A program made the position numbers and the translations under genes. This document shows positions 57,225 through 64,000 of a stretch of DNA of 64,000 nucleotides, piece by piece. The notes under the pieces were generated by a model. That model ran no database searches. It was given only the letters and a program-made list of their open reading frames with translations, and was not told where the DNA came from. The stretch covers positions 287,054,265-287,118,264 of the forward strand of contig JAUMIR010000003.1 in NCBI GenBank assembly GCA_030847615.1, written 5' to 3'. Source of the DNA: Gambelia wislizenii. Lineage: Eukaryota; Chordata; Lepidosauria; Squamata; Crotaphytidae. How positions within the stretch are numbered: position 1 is the first letter of the stretch; the number at the start of each line of letters is the position of its first letter.

Positions 57225-57798
57225 TCAGGACTTTATCAGACAAGTCCCTTTAAATGTTATTTTGCCGGCATAAAAAAAAAAGAAAATTCTGTGCCAGCAA
57301 AAGAACATCCCCCACTGCATTTGCCTTCTTTCCCTGTCAATGGCTTCCCCGGCAATGAAGAGAAAGTGAACGTAGTTCTGTTCACTTCCTCTTCTGAAAT
57401 CCCACAGATTCTCGTGAGAGTTGATCATGTGAGAAATTCAAAGATAAAACATTTTAAGTTACCCTAAGCACCTAAACACACTTTAAAACTTCAAAGTAAC
57501 CCAGGGAGGGTCATTAGAAGTTCGTCACTTACCTGGATGTCGCAATCCCACCCTGAAGTGTTGTGCCCCCTCCGGCCATTTACTCTGCAGAGATGAGATT
57601 TAAAGGGCCAGAGGTTTCACATACCGGCAATGCTGGCAAAAAGCTGGCACTGCTGATCTATTGACAGCTTAAGCTGTCAATTGAAAGTGGCACCCTATTA
57701 CCAGCTAATTGACAGACTGGCCACTGAGAAGAATGACATAATGTCATTATCACATCATTTGGGCTCCTTCCCCCCCCCCTCTTCTGATAAAGTCCTTA
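57225..57798 (+). mobile_element. PIF/Harbinger-like MITE, copy 9, inside the L2 LINE
   Basis: Element 57,228-57,795 (568 bp), flanked by TCA and TTA, one base apart. Ends are GGACTTTATCAGACAAG and CTTCTGATAAAGTCC. It lies in the L2 frame between LSFL..and QVKTFLFQQ, so the insertion is clear. The subterminal hairpin TTATTTTGCCGGCATAAAA / TCTGTGCCAGCAAAAGAA and the core GAGAAATTCAAAGATAAAAC are family features. Confidence 0.85.
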
Positions 57799-57941
57799 GA
57801 CAAGTAAAGACATTTCTGTTCCAACAGGCATTTGATAAATGACTGCATAAGGCCCATCTCACCTAAACAATGAAGTGGATGCTGCTAAAATCTTGTTTTA
57901 ACTTTTGTAGCCTCTGAATTTTTAACAATTTATTTTTTAAC

Positions 57942-58210
57942 TTGGTGGTGCATTGGTTAAATGCCAGTACTGCAAGCCACCACGTTGCAAGTTTGATTCC
58001 AGCGGGCTCCAAGGTTCACTCAGCCTTCCATCCTTTCGTAGGTCGGTAAATTGAGTACCCAGCTTGTAGGGGGCAATTAGCTAACACACATTGGAAACTG
58101 TTTAATGCAGTGTAGATGTGTAAATAGCTATTGCTTAAAACAATTTGTAAGCCGCTCTGATAGCCTTGTGGCTGAAGAGCGGGGTATAAATAACTACATA
58201 AATAAAAAAA
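57942..58210 (+). mobile_element. tRNA-derived SINE with an L2-like 3' tail
   Basis: The tRNA-like head has box A TGGTTAAATGC (57,954-57,964) and box B GTTTGATTCC (57,991-58,000). The body runs through CGTAGGTCGGTAAATTGAGTACCCAGCTTG. The tail GTAAGCCGCTCTGATAG..GCTGAAGAGCGGGGTATAAATAA resembles the L2 3' end at 13,913-13,960 (CCGCCCTGATTGGG..AAGGGCGGTATATAAATA on the minus strand). It is transcribed by RNA polymerase III if active, and depends on a LINE for reverse transcription. Confidence 0.85.
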
Positions 58211-58289
58211 ATTGAAAACCCCTATGAGTCCCAAACTAGGAAAAGTTGGGATAGAAATAATAATAATGATTATGATGTTTAATCACTGC

Positions 58290-59060
58290 CAGTAGGGAAG
58301 AACACAAAATGTATCTGTTTGTAGATGACTTGATGACTTGGAAATTGTCACTACTGATCTTGAAATGTCATTATAAAAAAGTAATAAAGATAATACATGG
58401 CTGCAGCTAAAGTTGCCTAATAAAATTATTTGTCTAACAGAAAACTATGTAGATCTTGTCAAAAATAACAATTGATTAGTTGTGGGGGCAAATTTAATAT
58501 TATTTGTTTGTTTGTTTTATATTACACTTTTTCACAGAGTGGGACCCAAGGTGCTCACAAAAAGGGTCTTACAGAGATGGCAACCATTCATGGTAATCTT
58601 GGGTTTAAAAAAATTGCTGCTTTCAAAATAACAGTGGTCCCAAAACTTTCCTTTCAGTTTCAGACTATTCCTGTTTACATTCTGACAATAACTTTTTAAA
58701 AGATGACAAAAACAATGAGTGATTTTCTATGGAAGAACAAGAAGGCCCATATATAAATTAAATGAGGTAAAGAAAAGGAACAATGACTGGTTTCAGATTT
58801 AAAATGTTATTATGAACAATTCAATGTCACAAATAAATCTATTTATATCATTAGGTAGCTCAAGCAAAAGGGAGGGAATATGTAATAGTACAGCCTTTTC
58901 CTTTAATAAGACAACAGTAATTCCATGTGCATTAAAAAAATCTACATGATATTATAAATTATTTTGCCAGTTCTACTATGCACTATGGAAAAGACTGAAA
59001 AAAATATTAGCAACCTCAATATTTTCTTAAATGCCCCTTTAAAGGCTATTAAAGGCAATC
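58290..59060 (+). mobile_element. Old L1 ORF2 fragment with a later insertion
   Basis: MYLFVDDLM at about 58,310 is a decayed FADD box. After an unrelated stretch (about 58,500-58,560, ATTTGTTTGTTTGTTTTATATT..GGGACCCAAGGTGCTC, like a minus-strand LINE/SINE tail) come GNLGFKKIAAFKITVVPKLSF and SDFLWKNKKAHI. These match the [18 protein letters not shown] and FIWNNKKPRI blocks of the L1 at 38,950-39,090. Many stops are present; it is far older than the two full-length L1s. Confidence 0.7.
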
Positions 59061-59329
59061 ACTTCAATATAACTTATAACGTTTAGAAAGTAAAGATTTA
59101 ATTTGCTGCTCGTTGAACTTTAGGCATGGAATTTTTCTTAAAATAAAGCAATTAAAATACAGTAAAGTAATTCTCCTAAATTCAATTGTTAGTCCCAAGT
59201 ACAGTAAACCCATTGAATTAGTACCAACACTTCTGTAAATCCCATTGATTAAGGACTAACAAATGGATTTGGGACAATGAGATGTTGTGTATATAATTTA
59301 AATAAGATTTTTAAATTTCTGTATCTATT

Positions 59330-59410
59330 TCAGGCTACATTCCTGTGAACACTTACCTAGATTCAATGGGACTTGTTTCCAAACTTCAAAAATGTGCAGG
59401 ATCAGCCTGT
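59330..59410. repeat. Palindromic MITE piece, 'AATGGGACTT' type
   Basis: GGCTACATTCCTGTGAACACTTACC..TTCAATGGGACTTGTTTCC..TGTGCAGGATCAGCC; same family as 29,310-29,415. Confidence 0.45.
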
Positions 59411-60440
59411 AACTCATGTAGTTTGTCACGGATAATTAATTACTATATTTTGCACTGTCATTTAATGTTTCTGGAGAACCTTGTTCTTCAAGTGACCATA
59501 TTGTGCAGTGTAATTTTATATGAAAAATTTCTATAAAGAAGGCTTAATCACAATTCATCATCTTCTCTAGCTGTTGAAGTTGGAGGCTCCCACATCTGGA
59601 CTATATCTTCATTGTTTCATTAGCCTGACACTTCAAACAAATCTTGTCAAAAAAACAAAACAAAACAAAAAACCCAGCATCTGAGAGATAGACAACTTAC
59701 TACCACTTCACATGGGAAAAGTCATCTGTGGTTAGAAAAAAACAGCTAAAAAGCTCATTGTCTGTTGGAAACATTAGAAGTCTCTTTTAAAATTATATAC
59801 AAGAGAAAACATGCTAACTTCAGCTTATTGAACTTTTTGGCCAACCTAGCCTGAAAAGGGATATTACATATGGTGCTTGCTCTTACTCAATTGAAACCTC
59901 CCTCTTTCAAGTCATAATTGTTTCCAGTTGATAAATGTAATACATGATATATCTAGGTGAATAATTTCATAAATGAAAACTGTTTGGTGAATCCAGACAA
60001 AAGAAACTCCCTAGATAATACTGCTATCACAGGAAAGAAAATGGATTACATGTTAGGGCTTTCATGTCTGCTCTCATTTTCATGCATAATCCCCATTTGT
60101 CACAATTTTCGGTTGAAAAGGACAAATGTATCAAATAACTGTTCTTATGTTTTGTCTAATGACGGTGGTAAAGAGAAGAGCAGAAACCTGAAAAGACAAA
60201 CACACTCAAACACGCCATATCGTTGTTCAAGCAGCTGTCTTCTTGAGAAAGTAAATATGAAGGTGTTATTCTGCTTGTCATATGGTAGGCAGCCCAAAGT
60301 GGGAACAATGGTCGAAATCCAAATGCTAGTCCCAGGTAGGAATGGTGTTGAATTGTCTGAATGTACATAAGTGTTGACTTGCCCTCAAGCAATTGATTTA
60401 ATGGGTCTACTTTAGTAGAATTAGATTTAGGCCAATGTGG
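59411..60440. other. No gene recognised
   Basis: A 137-codon frame at 59,957-60,370 has no motif, no codon bias I can point to and no neighbour that suggests a gene; I do not call it. Confidence 0.5.
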
Positions 60441-61030
60441 TTCTAGGCTGCATTAATAGGAGTATAGTGTCTAGATCAAGGGAAATAATAGTGCCACTCT
60501 ATATTGCTTTGGTCAGGCCTCACCTGGAATATTGTGTCCAGTTCTGGGCACCATAATTCAGGAAGGATATTGAGAAGCTGGAACATGTCCAGAGGAGGAT
60601 GACCAGGATGGTGGGAGGGCTGGAAGCTGTGACCTATGAGAAGTGGCTTAGGGAGCTGGGCATGTTTAGTCTGGAGAAGAGAAGGTTGAGAGGTAACATG
60701 ATAGCCATGTTTAAATATTTGAAATATTTGAAAGGATGTCATACTGAGGATGGAGCAAGCTTGTTTTCTTCTGCTCCAGAGACAAGGACATGGAGCAATG
60801 GACTCAAACTACAGGAAAAGAAGTTATAGCTAAACATTAGGAAGAACTTCATGATAGTAAGAGCTGTTCGGAAGTGGGATACACTGCCTTGGAGTGGTGG
60901 AGTCTCATTTTTCGGAGGCTTTTAAGCAGAGGCTGGATGATCATCTGTCAGGAATGATTTGATTGTGTATTCCTGCATGACAGGGGGTTGGACTGGATGG
61001 CCCTTGTGGTCTCTTCCAACTCTATGATTG
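60441..61030 (+). mobile_element. CR1 LINE 3' part
   Basis: It begins GTTCTAGGCTGCATTAATAGG and encodes the CR1 C-terminus: [17 protein letters not shown] words, ERLRELGMFSLEKRRLRG, MFKYLK and APETRTWSNG, ending in GTCTCTTCCAACTCTATGATTG. A short local duplication (AAATATTTG twice, about 60,714-60,731) adds a few residues. 5'-truncated; not functional. Confidence 0.88.
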
Positions 61031-61397
61031 TACGAAATGGTGCCTTGTGGCTGAAAAGGGGCCAGAAAAGCTCCAGTGAATGTTACCCCTAGCAAAATTT
61101 GCCTCACCTTCAGAAGTGTCCTCAGAGACCCACTGTCTCTTTTGTAACTTAAATGAGGCCAACCAGTTTGGAAGCAGGGCCACTATGTTCCTCTGCTGTT
61201 GGTTGTATATCTTAGAGCCCTTTATATTTTCTGTCTGAGAGTTGCAGGGTTCATAGTCTTACTGACCTTTCCATAACAGGATGTGTGCAGTTACACCTGA
61301 CTTATTGCAAGATAATAGAAACTACTTCTAAAACTAATCTTTTTGAACATTTCTTCTAGAATGGAACTGCTCTCGCTAGAAATCTTGCGACCAGAAA
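61031..61397. other. No gene; weak palindromic-MITE scrap
   Basis: About 61,195-61,260 has TATCTTAGAGCCC..GAGAGTTGCAGGGTTCATAGTC, reminiscent of the palindromic MITE family; otherwise nothing. Confidence 0.35.
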
Positions 61398-61625
61398 TCA
61401 TCCTGGGGTTTTGCCTTCCAGCAGACGGTGCCCAATTGTTTCACCAAGGGAATCTGGGAGGCATGTCTGGGTGAGACCATCAGCTTCAGCTTTTCCCCCA
61501 TTGGGTCTCTCCACTAGTTTGCATATCCCAAGGTAAACAGACTAAATAGATGATAGAATAAATAAAGTGCCCCCCTTTTTAACCCAAGCTTTGGCCTCAT
61601 TATTTCTTCTGTTGGTCATCAATGA
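61398..61625 (+). repeat. Direct repeat, left copy, of a possible LTR element
   Basis: TCATCCTGGGGTTTTGCCTTCCAGCAGA(C/T)GGTGCCC through GGTGAGACCATCAGCT, CTAGTTTGCATATCCCAAGG and AACCCAAGCTTT to GTCATCAATG recurs at 62,145-62,416. AATAAATAAAG at about 61,558 could be a polyadenylation signal. Confidence 0.7.
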
Positions 61626-61628
61626 ACA

Positions 61629-61860
61629 CCCCCCCCCAGCACAGTGTAGCGTTGCATGGGGGAGGGTGTTTTGATGGCCTCACATGATCAGAGGCCTTTA
61701 ATTGGGTCATGGTGCCTCATGTCATGATGTAGAAGGTTTGAGGCAGAGAGGAGGCTATTTAAGTACAGTCCATCCCTTCTTCCTCCTCTTTTGCTTAAGT
61801 TCAACCCACCATCCTGCCTCTGTCACAATGTGAGTTTATTCATCGCTTGTGGGACAGGTA
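61629..61860 (+). promoter_or_regulatory. TATTTAAG promoter-like block between the direct repeats
   Basis: CCCCCCCAGCACAGTGTAGCG..CATGGGGGAGGG, then GAGGAGGCTATTTAAGTACAG (about 61,750-61,770) and a pyrimidine-rich CCCTTCTTCCTCCTC. A related block is at 29,835-30,060. Being repeated, it is likely part of an LTR-type element. Confidence 0.4.
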
Positions 61861-62144
61861 GAATTTTCCCCCCTTTTCCATGGATTTTTTTTGCCTACCC
61901 TACACCATTTCAAGGGAATTGGCAAATTGGCCTTAGGGTGGTGTCATAAATAGGTGGTCACCTGGCAGGTTGTTGGGGAGATGGGGATTAGTTTGGTGCA
62001 CAGCAATGGCACCCCTTTTGGGTGAAGGATGGCTCTATCGAACTACCCTTGCAGGTCATGTGACTTGAGAGATGTGGAAAAGATTATCCTTGAGGCTGGC
62101 CCAAGGGTTGAGCCCTCACCAGAAGTCAAGCAATTTGAGGTGTC

Positions 62145-62416
62145 TCATCCTGGGGTTTTGCCTTCCAGCAGATGGTGCCCGGGGGGGGGTAGCCCAATTA
62201 ATGGAAACCCCCCCGGGGCTCAGGTGTTTCACCCAGGGAAACTGGGAGGTAGGTCTTGGTGAGACCATCAGCTCCATCTTTTCCCACATTGGGTCTTCCC
62301 CCTAGTTTGCATATCCCAAGGAATAAAGACTAAATAGGTGATAGAATACATACAGTGGCCCTTGTTTTAACCCAAGCTTTGTTTTTGGCCTTGTTTTTTA
62401 TGTGTTTGTCATCAAT
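62145..62416 (+). repeat. Direct repeat, right copy, with a G/C hairpin insert
   Basis: Matches 61,398-61,625 at an offset of about 747 bp. After GATGGTGCCC it has an extra hairpin, CCCGGGGGGGGG facing CCCCCCCGGGG, with GTAGCCCAATTAATGGAAA between, that the left copy lacks. The poly-A signal of the left copy is altered here (GAATACATACAG). Confidence 0.7.
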
Positions 62417-62451
62417 GGAGCTTTTTAGCTCTATGAACAAGGCACCTCATT

Positions 62452-62730
62452 CTGTCATACTGAGTCTGGAGCAAGCTTGTTTTCTCCTGCTCCAGAAACT
62501 AGGACATGGAGCAATGGATTCAAACTACAGGAAACATGATTTCCCCTAAACATTAGGAAGAACTTCCTGATGGTAAGGCTGTGAGACAGTGGAATGCACT
62601 GCCTCAGAATGTGGTAGAGTCTCCTTTGGAGATTTTTAAAGAGAGGCTTAATGGCCATCTGTCAGAAGTGCTTTGATTGTGTGTTTCTACATGGCCCTTG
62701 TGGTCTCTTCCAGCTCTATGATTCTATGTG
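62452..62730 (+). mobile_element. CR1 LINE 3' end
   Basis: TCTGTCATACTGAGTCTGGAGCAAGC, CTCCAGAAACTAGGACATGGAGC, CATTAGGAAGAACTTCCTGATGG, GGAATGCACTGCCTCAGAATG and GGCCCTTGTGGTCTCTTCC, ending CTCTATGATTCTATG. It is the same 3' block as in the CR1 copies at 16,370 and 60,730. Confidence 0.88.
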
Positions 62731-64000
62731 ACAGAATTAAAAAGACATTTAACGTTGTCAAATCAACATATGACAAATGTATGTTGACTTTTCTTGAAAA
62801 CATGCTTGCAGAAGTAAAATATTTAATTCCTGATCTGCATATTCATCTGTTATTAAATTTGGGCTTACCTAACTATTAAGTAAAATATGTGACTTCAACT
62901 TGCCTGCTGTCTTATGGTTACTCCATGAATTTTATACAATTTTCTTAGGCAAGTAATGCTCAGAGGTTGTTCACCTTTGCCTTCCTATGAATATAACCTA
63001 CAGTACTTGGTATTCCCTAGCAGTTTCTCTTGACAGTATTAACCAGGCCTGATCCTGCTTAGCCTCTGTCAGGATCTGGTGCCTTCAAGGCATTTAGAAC
63101 TTTCTTATCTATGGTTCCTGGGTTTTCCATATTCCCCATTTTTGGCACAGAGTTTTCATACATTTATAGCCCTCTTTGGGCATGAAAGAAACTAACCTTC
63201 ATGAACTTGCAAAATAAGGAGTTTTGATTGTTCTTTCTTGAAAAAAAAATTGGCTCTAGATCTGAGACACATCAGAAAATAAAAACCCAAATATCATTTA
63301 AAAAGAAAAATGTGCAATAATTATAGTATTTTACCAGGCACAGAATGAAGTGCTTTCATCACTCATTTGGCATTATGGGGAAGAAAAAAGAAGAAAATCT
63401 CTTGAATTAGAGCTTAAAGATGCTGGGTAGAATCCAGAGCCATTAAAGCCAAATGGGGGCTTGACATTGACTTCAATGAGATGTGGATTGTTCCCATAAT
63501 TCTCATCTTCACATCCCCTCAACCTTCAATATTCACATCTCTAAAAAATGATAAAGATTTGGCACAACATAAAAATACATTTTTCTTGTTATTCTCTACC
63601 TCATGATAATTAGATTTTGTGCTTAGAAGATCTGTGAATACACACACACACACACACACACCATCTCCAAACAGCAACAAGAGAAATTAGACTGGTTCTT
63701 CTTTTATAAAGTTAGTTCATGCCAAGGTAGAAAGGAAGAGAGGGAAAGCAGAGGTACTGTCTGAGAAGGGGAAAAAAAAATACAAAGCTGGAAGTGTTTT
63801 TACAGAGGATATATTATACCTAAAATTCGACTGTAGGATGCACTTGAAAGGAAATGGTATGGTTTGGATATTTGACCATACTTCTCTGAGACCAAACTTG
63901 ATACAAAGATTAAGAGAACAATCCTCAATAAATACATAATGATATGCAATTCCTTGCCATACAAAGGCTCTTTTATGGACTCTCTCTTGTTTTTATTTCA
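62731..64000. other. No gene; CA microsatellite at 63,640-63,662
   Basis: AT-rich sequence with no recognised repeat apart from ACACACACAC near 63,640 and A-runs at about 63,239 and 63,770. Confidence 0.5.

Larger units (their letters stand above)
49595..58260 (+). mobile_element. L2 LINE interrupted by L1, a MITE and a SINE
   Basis: L2 pieces: 49,595-49,670, 56,603-57,227, 57,796-57,941 and about 58,208-58,260. The first reads NPEKTEVFLVS, the L2 block NPDKTEVL; the second continues with DGITL, CNALYVGLPLKTVQKLQLVQKTAGRL, LQQLHWLLV and APKLWNSLSREV, then breaks at the MITE and resumes with QVKTFLFQQAFDK, the C-terminal end of L2 ORF2. The tail GGGATAGAAATAATAATAATG marks its 3' end. Several stops and shifts are present, so it is an old copy relative to its insertions. 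Confidence 0.82.

Noticed and set aside
57942..58010. A functional tRNA gene
   Set aside because: Box A and box B are present, but there is no cloverleaf with an acceptor stem; the downstream body and L2-like tail show a SINE.
59957..60370. 137-codon plus-strand frame as a gene
   Set aside because: No recognisable motif and no supporting signals.

Overview
The window is vertebrate genomic DNA and almost certainly comes from a squamate reptile, probably an iguanian-type lizard. The evidence is the mixture of repeats: full-length L1 elements, CR1 and L2 LINEs, an RTE/BovB LINE, tRNA-derived SINEs with a BovB-like tail (the Sauria SINE arrangement), a Penelope-like element, and many short DNA-transposon derivatives. 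I see no host protein-coding exon, no rRNA or stand-alone tRNA gene, no CRISPR array and nothing bacterial. Every long open frame that can be recognised belongs to a retroelement. The window is best read as intergenic or intronic DNA built by nested transposition.

Left third (1-33,500). A CR1 fragment runs off the left edge. Two candidate solo LTRs follow (4,113-4,630 with an exact 5-bp target duplication; 4,933-5,567, less certain). A CR1 copy (12,818-16,678) is split by a young L2 copy (13,889-16,308) with a 7-bp target duplication. An RTE/BovB LINE (25,748-27,490) is split by a MITE. Scattered through this part are Tigger-like elements with TA duplications, palindromic MITEs and small L2, CR1 and SINE pieces.

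Centre and right (33,500-64,000). Two full-length L1 elements lie at 33,535-40,541 (16-bp target duplication) and 49,671-56,584 (18-bp target duplication). They belong to different lineages and both carry broken ORF1 and ORF2. The second L1 interrupts an L2 LINE that also received a MITE and a tRNA-derived SINE. Between the L1s are two hAT-like elements with near-exact 8-bp duplications, a Sauria-type SINE carrying two insertions, a Tigger-like element swollen by an internal minisatellite, and a Penelope-like remnant with a GIY-YIG motif. The right end has two more CR1 3' ends and a pair of direct repeats around a TATTTAAG promoter-like block.

The strongest unlisted pattern is a family of nine related non-autonomous DNA elements, about 300-680 bp, with termini GGACTTTATCAGA or GGAGATTATCAGA. 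They are flanked by 3-bp duplications (TAA, CTA), which fits PIF/Harbinger-type transposition. A second pattern is the pairing of SINEs with LINEs through shared 3' tails, seen twice here (SINE with BovB, SINE with L2). A third is the long glutamate-rich tail on the ORF1 protein of both L1 lineages.
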